Source: Vesta saturnalis (taxonomy: Eukaryota; Arthropoda; Insecta; Coleoptera; Lampyridae). From it: 64,000 nucleotides of DNA. Location: contig JARFJB010001970.1 of assembly GCA_036346205.1 (NCBI GenBank), positions 1,454,001 through 1,518,000 of the forward strand. The letters are read 5' to 3'. Both the position numbers and the translations under genes were made by a program. The notes under the pieces were generated by a model, which searched no databases, was not told the DNA's origin, and was given only the letters and a program-made list of their open reading frames with translations. The first letter of the stretch is position 1. Each line of letters opens with the position of its first letter. Below, piece after piece: positions 1 through 11,857 of this stretch.

Positions 1-279
1 AGAAATTCAACCCTACAGCAATCCCAAACGTTATTTACGCGCCTTTTTTTTGTACACGTTACAAAAATTTACTGGTTAGAGTCTTGTCTTTATCCATTAT
101 TAATTAAAACCGCTGAGTCTAAAATATGTTCAAAAACTCACCCGTACCGTTCAGTAACTCTATTAAATTAGAATTTATCATTTTAACCCGGACTTGCTAC
201 ACTAATCCAAGATAGAAGCTGGAGCCATCACAAACACGTCCTATCGCTGTGACGACCACTACACTATATGTTCCCCATT

Positions 280-827
280 GGACGAAGGGTCAATGCTGGA
301 AGGAAAGTGATTGGAAGTATGTGGACGATAATGAGAAATGAAAGCATGAGTCTAGCTGCGAAACGAGCAATCTATAATGGCGTATTCGTTCCGTCAGTAC
401 TGTATGGAAGTGAGACATAGGTATGTCAAAAAAAGCACGAAAGAAAAATAAATGCCGTGGGTATGAGATTTCTGATAAAACGAGACGGGACAAGATAAAA
501 AATGGATGCATAATGAGGGAGTGTGGTGAGGAAAAGACTATGTTGGATAGATATCAAAGTTGTACATTTCGTTGGTTTGGTCACATTGAGAGAATGAACA
601 ACGCAAGATTAACGAAACAAATATATGTGGGTGAGGTTAGGGGAAAGGCCGGGCCTGGTAGGCCGCGTAAAACTTGGCTGAATGTAGTAGAATCTATGAT
701 AAAGGAAAGAAAGATAAAGAGTTTTTAGAACAAAAGGGCATGTCAGAGACTATGTATGAATCTTGCGGAAGCTAGGGAGGTACACGGAGATAGGAAAGCA
801 TGGAGAAAGATTGTGAATGAAAAATAA
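280..827 (+). pseudogene. LINE reverse transcriptase C-terminal remnant
   Basis: This is the last part of a non-LTR retrotransposon polyprotein. The first frame (280-420) reads GRRVNAGRKVIGSMWTIM and ends in YGSET followed by a TAG where a Trp codon is expected. A second frame from about 423 carries FRWFGHIERM and GPGRPRKTWL, which is the common tail of arthropod LINE proteins downstream of the reverse transcriptase. A third frame ends in AWRKIVNEK and a stop at 825-827. At least two frameshifts and one nonsense change make it non-functional. No endonuclease or catalytic RT motif is present, so it is a 5'-truncated copy. The clade cannot be decided from this tail. Confidence 0.8.
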
Positions 828-839
828 ATAAGAGGCAGG

Positions 840-897
840 GATTGTTTTGCCTACCCCGCAAGGGAATGGCGTGAAGGTTAAGGTTAAGGTTAAGGTA
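840..897 (+). repeat. LINE 3' tail with (GGTTAA)n
   Basis: Directly after the LINE stop comes a short untranslated tail ending in three to four copies of the hexamer GGTTAA (about 876-895). Short tandem repeats instead of poly(A) terminate some LINE families such as I-like elements. The unit is six bases, so it is not the insect telomere repeat TTAGG. Confidence 0.6.
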
Positions 898-1325
898 AGC
901 TACCAATTATTTTCGCAAACAATGTTGTCCTTATAGTATTTGAGTCAAGAATCATAAAGAGGAGGATTCTTAATAATAAATTCAATTAAATATTCGTCAG
1001 CTCGGTCACCAAACGACACCATTCTTATATGTGTTGCGTTCTGCACTAGTGAATCACGCAACCATACTGCTCTCGAAGCGGTCCAGCGCGCAGGCTACGT
1101 CCATCGCCAACGCGACTCGTCGGAAAGTTCTTCATCTATACACCTATAAAGCGGTGAGCCGCTACCGCAGCCGCCTCCGGCCGCGACTACCGGGCCGCGG
1201 CTGCTAAGACATTAACATGTATTTATGTCTAGTAATCTCTATCTGACATGAAGTTTTAAACGTATTCTGACATAGATTATTGTTTTTACAATGTTGCCTG
1301 TGTTCGCTATGAACGTATAAAATGG
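898..1325. other. Intergenic, GC-rich patch, no gene seen
   Basis: No coding signal was recognised. A GC-rich patch at about 1060-1205 contrasts with its surroundings and contains an 8-base inverted repeat GCAGCCGC...GCGGCTGC. It could be a fragment of a promoter or of an LTR; nothing in the sequence decides this. Confidence 0.4.
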
Positions 1326-1387
1326 AACGCCTCGCCTCAGTTTCGCTCTTCGTTGGTGCCACAGTGCGCAGGCGCAAAATGTTACAT
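1326..1387 (+). repeat. Left inverted repeat, 62 bp
   Basis: Contains the core CGTTGGTGCCACAGTGCGCA, which is repeated exactly in reverse complement in the copy at 3853-3914. Six mismatches in 62 bases were counted by eye. Confidence 0.75.
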
Positions 1388-1460
1388 TGTATTGACCTGG
1401 TGGTTTCCTTTGGTGGTTTAAATGTTAAGTGTATTACTACTAATTGATAATTTTCACTTT

Positions 1461-1523
1461 GCCCTTTTAGCTCAGTCGGAATTTTGTACTTGCAAAATTA
1501 AGGATCGGGGTTCGTTATTCAGG
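1461..1523 (+). pseudogene. Degenerate tRNA-Lys-like sequence
   Basis: It starts GCCCTTTTAGCTCAGTCGG, close to the 5' part of an insect tRNA-Lys with its A box, and later has GGGGTTCGTTATTC in the B-box position. The D-loop and anticodon arms do not pair well, so it is a tRNA relic or a SINE head, not a gene. Confidence 0.4.
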
Positions 1524-1554
1524 CTCTCAACACGTTGAACAAATAGATTACAAA

Positions 1555-3671
<2,117 letters not shown>

Positions 3672-3743
3672 AGCACGTTTTGTGTAGTGGTAGAATGGTC
3701 GCCTATCTCGCGGTCGGTACGGATTCGAATACCGGCCAATACA
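3672..3743 (+). pseudogene. tRNA-Gly-derived sequence
   Basis: The 72-base stretch follows tRNA-Gly(GCC) closely: AGTGGTAGAATGGTCGCC matches the D arm and anticodon-stem start, and GGATTCGAATACCGGCCAA matches the T arm and acceptor 3' strand. The anticodon loop has changed to CTATCTC and the acceptor 5' strand is degraded. It is a tRNA pseudogene or the head of a tRNA-derived SINE; the poly-T just after could be a Pol III terminator. Confidence 0.6.
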
Positions 3744-3852
3744 ACTTTTTTTCTTAGGTTACAGCAGTTTTGTTTATCTAATCTAAACTTATTTATTATG
3801 CTATACGCGAGGTTAAGTAATTATTTGTTTTAAAATTGAAATTTGACACCAT

Positions 3853-3914
3853 ATGTAACATTATGCACCTGCGCACTGTGGTGCCAACGAAGAGCCAAAC
3901 TGCCGCGAGACGTT
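3853..3914 (-). repeat. Right inverted repeat, 62 bp
   Basis: Reverse complement of 1326-1387 with six mismatches; the 31-base core around CCACAGTGCGCA has only one difference. Confidence 0.75.
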
Positions 3915-4250
3915 CGTTATCAAAAAGAGGTTACATGGTTAACCTAAAAAATTATAATTAAAATTATTCCATTTCTTATAATTTTTTGAGTTAGCATCTA
4001 GGTGCCTATTAACCTCTGTTTGACATAGATTATTTCCATTTTGTAGGTTGGAGGGTCGTGTCGTGTTTCACACCAGTTATTTAAATTATAAAAAGGATGT
4101 TGCATTGTGCAAAAAATTTAATTCAGTTATTTTAATAGAAAGGTGTTGAATCTTCTTTTTTATTTCATCAATTACTTGATATTTAAACATAAATTTTACA
4201 TTTACGTTATACTTGTCTCTCGAGGTTTTACAGTTTATTCTTGTTTACAG

Positions 4251-4693
4251 CTGGACCAAACAGCGCACGCTTTATACGTTGGAAAAAAGTTGGGTCCTTC
4301 CAGCGGTTTGGTAACTGATATTGCTGGTGGTTTAAATTATTACCTAACTCGTGATTATGCAGTTTTACGTTGGACTACTGAGTAAGCTTGTACGTAACGT
4401 CAAAGAAAAATTTGACAGTAACTGTATTTTTTAGCAAGCCCCTTTCAGCTGAAAACCATGAAGTATTAGTGCAATCTTATGAAAGATTTCCATACGTTTC
4501 AGAACTTTTCATTGGGCCTCAAAACAACATATGGGCCTTAGTTAATAATTTTGTAAATCAAGAATGTAGTAATGAAAAGGAAAGGAGGGCGTTCAGACAA
4601 TCACATTCTGTCATACCTACAGAATCAAGCATTGTTCGATTATCAAAATTCGTAAGATCCGGGATACGAAAAAAGTTTATTTTAGGACATTAA
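4251..4693 (+). CDS. Putative terminal exons of an unrecognised spliced gene
   Basis: Two exons are proposed. Exon A (4251-4381) follows an acceptor TTGTTTACAG and ends at the donor GA|GTAAGC. Exon B (4435-4693) follows the acceptor ATTTTTTAG. The 53-base intron is typical of insects, and splicing keeps frame, joining ...AVLRWTT to DKPLSAENHEV.... The joined peptide of about 130 residues contains LYVGKKLGPSSGLVTD and YERFPYVSELFIG and ends RKKFILGH before TAA. AATAAA at 4746 lies in a plausible polyadenylation position. I do not recognise the family. The open frame continues upstream into sequence that looks intronic, so the 5' part is missing or lies in undetected exons. A decayed element gene is the main alternative. 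Confidence 0.4.
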
Positions 4694-5337
4694 TAAAAGT
4701 AATACAATGTAAACTTCAAACACAGCTTTTGTAATATTTTATGAAAATAAATACATTTTCTAATAATTGTAATTAGTGTGCTCATTATTAAATGGAATTT
4801 TTAAATGATTGAAAGCCTCGTGGTTCCCAAGCAGTGGTCCGCAAGAACTAAAATATGGTCCACGAAAGCTTGAAACTTTGAACGAACGCGCGTTGGTGAA
4901 TAATAACAACGAGCGCAGCGCGCGGTGACCGGGGAGTGGGCAAGTTACTAAGGAAACAATATGACACGACCCTATCAGTCAATCGTACATTTTCTTTTGT
5001 CTTGTTCAGCAGTGTTATATTAATTAATCTGTTAAGCTGTTCCGTTGTCGTCAATATTTTAATATAATGTAACCTTGGCAAGTACGCATTTTGCCGTGTT
5101 AAACTATTTTAATAAAAAGACTAAACAGCTGCTATTACAAAAGAGAATTTGCAAGTTAGTTTACATATGTATGTGCCTGTTCATGTACTACAAAATTCAC
5201 AACACTTGTGTACATGGCCTACTTGATTTTAACAAATCCAAAGTAAACTAAAAATAGGTTTCAGACCAAGAAGGGGGGAATCCCAAAATTTTTGATCCAT
5301 CATACCTATTATGAACTCAATTCAGGGACGCACTGTA
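4694..5337. other. 3' flank and intergenic sequence
   Basis: Contains the likely poly(A) signal at 4746 and AT-rich sequence. At 4830-4870 a stretch CAGTGGTCCGCAAGAAC resembles a hAT terminal sequence but has no visible partner. No gene is seen. Confidence 0.35.
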
Positions 5338-6156
5338 CCGGGTGGCCAACTAAGAACGGCCGTCGGCCATATCTCAGGAATGTATTATAGCACAGGTTTG
5401 GGAAAAAATTTTTTTTAACAAAAGTGGCATCGAGAAACGCCTGGAAATTATTTTCAGAATTGTAGGTCCACCGCTAGATGTATTTGACAGTTAAAATTTT
5501 GAAAAGCAAAATTTTTCAAAATTTACTCAATTAAGGGGCATATTAAATGTTATAATCAGATTCCTCGACAAATTCTGCATATTTTTTATTTGACAAGTTT
5601 TAGTCTATCTCTTCAAATAAGGGGAGGGGAGAGTGGGAACATTGTTACGAAAAAACGCCTTTAATTCAGGTTCTGCTTGACCGATTTTAATAAACTTGAT
5701 GTTGTTTGAAAGAGCTTTTATTAAACAATAGAAAATTTCTAAATTTGAAGCAATCTTATTAATAACATAAATGCTAGAGGGCGCTGTTTAATATTTTTTT
5801 AATATTGCGTTTTTTCTTTACAATTTTAAATGAAAGCATAAAAATTTAAGTAAGTCTTTAAAAAGTAGACTAAATTAGTAATAAAACATTGAAAACTGTG
5901 TCGATATCTTTTTCCTATCCTGAGATATCGTAAGAAACAGGTAAATGGCGGGAATTGTTCTTCCAACGTCTAGTAGGCTAATTCGCGTTAACGGAAGTTA
6001 TTATATTTAGCCTGGATGAAAAGATCTTACATTGGTCTGCAGTAATTTAAACTGTTATCATACAAATGTTATGGTTGCCGCTAGATTACCTAAATGTAAT
6101 GCTGTCGCTACTAACAATGAGAACAAATTATAAAATAATAATGTGATAAATCTAAC
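5338..6156 (+). repeat. Element A left inverted repeat
   Basis: Pairs along its length with 10990-11812, with small indels and substitutions. Shared landmarks include AACGGAAGTTATTATATTTA and the inner end GTGATAAATCTAACA. Confidence 0.85.
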
Positions 6157-6178
6157 AATTAAATAAATAACTACGTAA

Positions 6179-6902
6179 TTAGTGTCGTCCTAGATGTTCG
6201 AAATGTCGTCCACCATTTTTAATGCATGAAATAAATCGCTGACGGGTGGAGAGAACAGCACTTTCAATTTCTACCCTTGAAATAATTCGTATTGTCTGTC
6301 GTATACTTTCAATCATGTCAGCTCTTGTTGTGGGTCTATCGGCATAAACGAGATCTTTTATTCGCCCCCATAAATGAAATCTAAACAAGTTAGGTCTGGA
6401 GACCTTGGTGGCCAAATAAATAAACTTCCACGTGCTATCCACCTTTCAGGGTATGATTGATCTAAGAAATTTCGAACATCTCTAGAATAATGTGCCGGGC
6501 ACCCATCATGTTGCAAGAAAATGTCACGACGAATAGCCAAGGGTACGTCTTCAAAAAGAAGTGGCAATTATTGCTTAAAAAATTTAAATATCTTTCTCCA
6601 TTAACAGTCTCATTAAAAAAAAGGCCCAATTATTTCTCCACCTAGAATCCCGCACCACACATTTACAGACCAACGACCCTGATGTTGGACCTCCTGCATC
6701 AAGTGGGGATTCGTTTCAGACCAGTAGTTCATATTATGTCGATTACACTATGAAAAGTAGCCTCATCAGTCCACATAATTCGTGAAAGTATTTCAGGATC
6801 GTCGTGTATCGTATTTGAGAGCCAGTTGCAAAAATCCAACCTGGTATCGAAATCTTGAGCATTCAAATATGGTGTAGGACCATGTGACATGGGTGCAATC
6901 TA
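6179..6902 (-). pseudogene. DD41D mariner transposase, catalytic part
   Basis: Reading leftwards, the sequence resumes after an acceptor-like TACTATTTTAG with IAPMSHGPTPYLNAQDFD. It then shows IMWTDEATFH (first catalytic Asp), LQHDGCPAHYS (second) and WPPRSPDLTCLDF (third). Exactly 41 residues lie between the second and third Asp, hence the DD41D label. The frame shifts twice, once after ATFH and once after LDF; the C-terminus FISCIKNGGRHFEHLGRH is in another frame. The family cuts and pastes DNA at TA sites. Together with 10456-10866 it would make a normal-length transposase, so the 3.5 kb between is either an intron that grew by insertion or simply an insertion. Confidence 0.8.
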
Positions 6903-7002
6903 AAATAGTATATATTATAAAGTAATCAGATCAATAAGACACATTGAAATCCTTCGTTGTTAGTAAACGAAATCTGGTTTTATTTATCGTAAGAAAAATA
7001 AA

Positions 7003-8003
7003 ATGTTACATTTCAAGAAAAATTCAAAAAGTTTCATCCCAGATGCCAACAATTATAAATGCTGGGTATGGGAACCCTTGACAGATGTCAAGCCTGTAAT
7101 CAAGCTCTTACCATACTTTGTTAAGAGTGTCTTGGTCGATTGTTTCGATGGCTCTGGTAATCCATTGTTGAATCTTAGGTATGCTTTCTCGTAATGGTGG
7201 TGTATACACTTTATCTTTGATGTATCCCCACAAGAAAAAATCACAGGTGGCGATGTCCGAAGAACTTGGAGGCCAGTTCAAGAGTATACCATCGTTTGGA
7301 CCAGCACGACCGATCCATCCAAGTCGTAATGTGGAGGTGCGCCGTCTAATTGCAGAATGAAATTTGGGGATTCTAATTGCGGTAGAAGCCATTCCGTCAT
7401 CATGTCCAAGAAAATTATTCCATTTATTGTTCAAAGAAAAAAGACCCATACACTTTGTTGTAATTGATAGCACAAAACACATTAGAGAATTGCGCAAGTG
7501 CTTGATGTGTGGGTTCACAGTACCTCATATTCTGACATTATGTGTGTTCACTTTACCACACAAGTGGAATGTCGCTTCATCGCTAAAGACTAAACATTTT
7601 ACAAAGTTTTCATTTTCCATCAAGGCCCGCATGTTCTCACAAAAAGCTTTTCATAGAACTTTGTCATTTGGCTTTAATGCTTGAACAAGCTGAAGTTTGT
7701 AAGGCTTGAAATTTATATGTTTACATAAAATTTTCCAAACTGTTGGCTGTGGTATACCAAGCTTTCGGCTATATTTAACAGTAGATATCTGTGGACTACT
7801 TCTAAAACTTCCCCTACCTTCTCTACAACTTCATTGCTCACTGACGGCCTTCCAGTTGATTTCTTTTTATAAAGAAACTTTTTTTTGTCTTAAAATTCAC
7901 GTACCACTTGCGAATAGAGTGATTGTTAGGAGGATCTTCATTAAATTTGATTGGTTGATGTGATACTCCAACACACAACATGCTTTCCTTTCAAATTCAG
8001 CCA
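7003..8003 (-). pseudogene. Second mariner-like transposase, nested
   Basis: The minus strand starts MAEFERKACCVLEYHINQSN and continues, in several frames, with HSIRKWYVNFK, LEGRPSVSNEVVEKV and VFCAINYNKVYGSFFF. It closes with RLGWIGRAGPNDG, WPPSSSDIATCDFFLWGYIK and VYTPPLRESIPKIQ. This is the common insect Tc1/mariner transposase with an N-terminal HTH and a DDE/D core, and it differs from the DD41D transposase around it. The second catalytic Asp region is garbled and there are many frameshifts. One terminal repeat, CAGGGTTATTACAAATGA read on the minus strand, can be rebuilt across the hAT insertion (8162 joined to 10193-10196), followed by TA. I did not find the opposite end. Confidence 0.75.
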
Positions 8004-8170
8004 TTACACAATTAACAACAATTGACTTTAACAACAGCTGATACATACCTAAACCAATGTAAATAAAACGTTATGAGTTTTTCTTTCCAGTGTCATCAAC
8101 TGAAATGGTCTTAAAACAGATTAATCCGGTAATATTTATTATTGAAATCGGGAACATCATTTGTAATAAC

Positions 8171-10184
8171 TGAGAGCGGATTTTATGCACTATGCAGTGC
8201 CGAACCTTATGCACTTAAAAATCTTAAAATATGCATTATTAATTCAAAATATGCAAAATATGCATAAATATTGAATCTTCTATTTACCTGTGTTAATTTC
8301 AAATTATAACATTAATATATAAAAAGTATATATGCTTGTAATTTTTAATAGGAAAAGATAAATTGCATACAAACTTATTATTTTAACATTCAAAATTATG
8401 TGTTATTTAAAACTACATATTTACTTATACACTATACATTTATAAAAACTGCACCCTGTCATTACTACTTACAAAGCAATTATTATTTTAACATTATTTT
8501 AAAATTACATATTTACTTATACGCTATATATTTATAAAGATTACACCTCTCATTACTATTTGCAAAACAATTTATAACTAAATATTTTTCCAAGTTTTCG
8601 GGCAGAAAATTTTGGCGTCTGTCCGATAGTATGTTTTGTACAAAGAAAACTTCTTTCTACATCCACAGAAGTTATGGGTGCATATTTTAATGCGGCTAAT
8701 ATGGCCAAATCTAAATTTATAACAAGATCATCGAATTTTCCTCAAGTTTCAGAACTTTATTATTAACTTTTAGTAACAACTGATATCCACTGTTTTTTGT
8801 AAAATTTCATTTAATTTATTAGAAATAGTTTTACCAATATTTCCTGAAACAGCAGAAATCAGCTGTTATTTCAATTATTTGATAGATTCATTTAATGACA
8901 ATGCTTCCGTTTCTAATTTAGCAATGGTTGAACTTACAAAATAGTAATTTGCTTTTATAAATGCCAGCTCATTGCGCAATTGTGTTTTCTTTAAAATGGA
9001 TTGAGCTTTTGAACGTAAGTACTTGAATTATCAGAAATTTCTAAAACTAACTCCTTTATTTTTCCAAATGATCTGCATAAAAAAGAGCTGCATTTAACCA
9101 AGTACCCCAACGCGTAATTACAGGCTCTGGTGGTAGAGGAATATTAGGTAACTTTTCTTTGTACAATTGAATTCGTAACGGAGCTTTTAAAAACACTTTC
9201 TTTATACTACTTATTAAATTATTTACTAATGGAAATTGATTACGAATTGTTTCTGCTACTCTATTAATACCAAGTGCGAGACATGTTACATGTATTAAAT
9301 TTTCATAGAATAATTTTAATTGCTGTCCAGCTTTTACCATATACGGTGCTGCATCAGACAGCATTAAAACTATTTTATCTGTTGCAACAATATCAGGAAA
9401 AAAAATTGCATGAAAGCTTCGTTTATAAAGCGAACTATTGTTGCATGATTGGTTTTCTCAAGAACTTTGGAAGCGATTAAATATGATATACTAGACTGCG
9501 CCTCACTTAAATAACCAATCATTAAATTTGCAACATATCGCCCGCAACAATCTGCAGTTTCATCAGTAAAATTATTTTTAATTTCGTATCTTGAAGTTCA
9601 ATTAAACAAACATACCATTCAGTTCTTCTTGGCACAAGAATGTTTAAAATTTTTGCAATTGTCCGTTACTCTCAAATTTTTTCAAGAAATTAACTTAACT
9701 AAACACTTACAAAAGTCCAAATAAATTTACCTTGATTCTTTTGGCCTCAATCAAATGCTTTAAATTCTACTTGTACCATTGGAATTTTTAAATACTTACG
9801 AAATAGCGGCATTGAAACTTCAAATCCAGAAGTATTAAGTTGCAATTAATTTAAGGTAATAATCTTTCTTTAAACCTGTCTTATTCATATAAAATACATT
9901 TCTTAGTTAGACACAATAACAAAATTTAAAATAAGTTAGAATAATGCATTTTAAAGCGAATTTGGAAGATATAGAAAATATGCGAGATATATGTTAATTA
10001 TGAATAAAAAGGCAAAATATGCATAAAATCGCAGATATATGCATTATATGCAGTATTTGGCGAAATATGCAAAAATTAATTAATGTCAAATGATTGCATT
10101 TAGTGCAATTCGTCTAAAAACAAAACGATATTCTTCAACTATAAAAAATAAGCGATATGCATTTTGAATAAAATCCTCACTCTA
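8171..10184 (-). mobile_element. hAT element with 8-bp target duplication
   Basis: The direct 8-mer GTAATAAC flanks the segment at 8163-8170 and 10185-10192, the target duplication length typical of hAT. The ends are inverted: TGAGAGCGGATTTTATGCA at left, and TAGAGTGAGGATTTTATTCA reading in from the right. Both subterminal regions are full of ATATGCAT-type motifs, which look like the clustered subterminal repeats hAT transposases bind. The insertion splits the terminal repeat of the mariner next to it. Confidence 0.85.
8560..9700 (-). pseudogene. hAT transposase (DUF659-type)
   Basis: On the minus strand the decayed frames give TDETADCCGRYVANLMIGY, LMLSDAAPYMVKAGQQLK, NLIHVTCLALGINRVAETIR and PLPPEPVITRWGTWLNAALF. 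This order is that of hAT-family DUF659 transposases, with the early catalytic Asp region followed by the block ending in the TRWGTWL motif. The longest clean frame is 9056-9364. Stops and frameshifts on both sides and loss of the C-terminal dimerisation region show it is dead. Confidence 0.75.
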
Positions 10185-10455
10185 GTAATAACCCTGTACA
10201 TTAACTCTCGTAATGTTATTACGAATTTTTTTCGCCCGGCCTCTCATTATTTTTTATTATTAGTACCTTTTTACTTTACTTTGCCTCACTTAATTATCAT
10301 GTTAGTTAAAATCTATTCACATAGCATAAGATAATTTCATTAAATAATTTGTTGTTTTATTGAAACTGGACATAAACATATAACGACAAACGAAAAAAAT
10401 TAAAACATTTTTATCATTATAATACCGAATAAAACATGCATTAATAAATAAGTAG

Positions 10456-10866
10456 TCACCTGTGTTCTCTTAAAATATTTTGGACGATGGTTTGACATAT
10501 ACCCAAATCTCTAGCTATAGCTCTAGTGCTTGAATGAGGGTTAACATTTACATAAGCTAAAACATCAATAACATTTTCCTCTCTTCTACCTCTGCGTTGT
10601 CTTCGGTACACAGGAAGATTCACATTTCCAGTAGTACGCACGCGGTGTGCGAGTCGGAGAAAAACTCTTCTGCTGTGATGCCGTCTGTTTGGGTACTGCA
10701 GTGCATACATTCTATCAGCAACGGTTACATTTCTCATACATTCAAAATAAACTGCCAACATATCAAATGCTTCTTCACCTGTAAGAATCATTTTAGTACG
10801 AAAAGATAAAGAAAGTCTATTAAATGCAACACGATGAATAATTTTTGACATATGCGTGAAAATCAT
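10456..10866 (-). pseudogene. DD41D mariner transposase, N-terminal HTH part
   Basis: An open frame of 136 codons contains MYALQYPNRRHHSRRVFLRL, a block typical of the first helix-turn-helix of this family, followed by the basic linker YRRQRRGRREENVIDVLAYV and a second HTH, SSTRAIARDLGICQTIVQNI. It ends at REHR, where the DNA reads ACACAG|GTGACT, an acceptable splice donor. The matching acceptor is at 6902-6912. The family uses these two HTH units to bind the terminal inverted repeats. The first in-frame ATG near 10780 (MILTGEEAFDMLAVYF) is a better start than the one at 10866. Confidence 0.75.
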
Positions 10867-10989
10867 AGCTTGCTTGTTTTCAACAGGGAATTTATTTCTA
10901 TTTTATTTGTTTTTATTGATATTTTATGCTTTTGATTTACTAACGCATCGCTTGAAAACAAATATAACATTCTTATATAATTAAAAAAA

Positions 10990-11812
10990 TGTTAGATTTA
11001 TCACATTATTATTTTATAACTTGTCCTCATTGTTAGTAGCGACAGCATTACATTTAGATAATCTAGCGGCAACCATAACATTAGTATGATAACAGTTTAA
11101 ATTACTGCAGACCAATGTAAGATCTTTTCATCCAGGCTAAATATAATAACTTCCGTTAACGCGAACTAGCCTACTAGACGTTGGAAGAACAATTCCCGCC
11201 ATTTACCTGTTTCTTACGATATCTCAGGATAGGAAAAAGATATCGACTTGCAGTTTTCACTGTTTTATTACTAATTTAGTCTACTTTTTAAAGACTTACT
11301 TAAATTTTTATGCTTTCATTTAAAATTGTAAAGAAAAAACACAATATTAAAAAAATATTAAACAGCGCCCTCTAGCCTTTATGTTATTAATCAGATTCTT
11401 CAAATTTACAAATTTTCTATTGTTTAACAAAAGCTCTTTCAAACAACATCAAGTTTATTAAAATCGGTCAAGCAGAACCTGAATTAAAGGCATTTTTTCG
11501 TAACAAGGTTCCCAGTCTCCCCCTCCCCTTATTTGAAGAGATAGACTAAAACTTGTCAAATAAAAAATATGCAGAATTTGTCGAGGAATCTGATTATAAT
11601 ATTTAATATGCCCCTTAATTGAGTAAATTTTGAAAAATTTTGCTTTTTAAAATTTTAACTATCAAATACGCTATCTAGCGGTGGACCTACAGTTCTGAAA
11701 ATAATTTCCAGGCGTTTCTCGATGCCACTTTTGTTATAAAATTTTTTCCCATTCCTGTGCTATAATCCATTCCTGAGATATGGCCGACGGTCGTTCTTAG
11801 TTGGCCACCCGG
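10990..11812 (-). repeat. Element A right inverted repeat
   Basis: Reverse complement of 5338-6156, 823 against 819 bases. It ends CTTAGTTGGCCACCCGG and is followed by TA. Confidence 0.85.
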
Positions 11813-11857
11813 TACATATATACAGGCTGTTTCTTTTATCATGCGTTAACATAACTA

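Larger units (their letters stand above)
5338..11812 (-). mobile_element. Tc1/mariner-type element A (DD41D) with ~0.82-kb inverted repeats
   Basis: The element begins CCGGGTGGCCAACTAAGAAC and ends with its reverse complement. It is flanked by TA on both sides (5336-5337 and 11813-11814), the target duplication of Tc1/mariner elements. The inverted repeats run 5338-6156 and 10990-11812. The transposase lies on the minus strand in two parts separated by about 3.5 kb that carry another mariner and a hAT. Long inverted repeats of this kind are unusual for the superfamily, whose repeats are often tens of bases. Frameshifts make the copy inactive. Confidence 0.85.

Noticed and set aside
876..895. 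Internal telomere repeat
   Set aside because: The unit GGTTAA is six bases, not TTAGG, and directly follows a LINE stop codon.
3672..3743. Functional tRNA-Gly gene
   Set aside because: The anticodon loop and acceptor 5' strand are degraded; it is a relic or SINE head.
6179..6567. Active transposase gene in element A
   Set aside because: The catalytic residues are visible but lie in three different frames.
10597..10809. Plus-strand frame of 70 codons
   Set aside because: It is the antisense of the mariner N-terminal HTH region.
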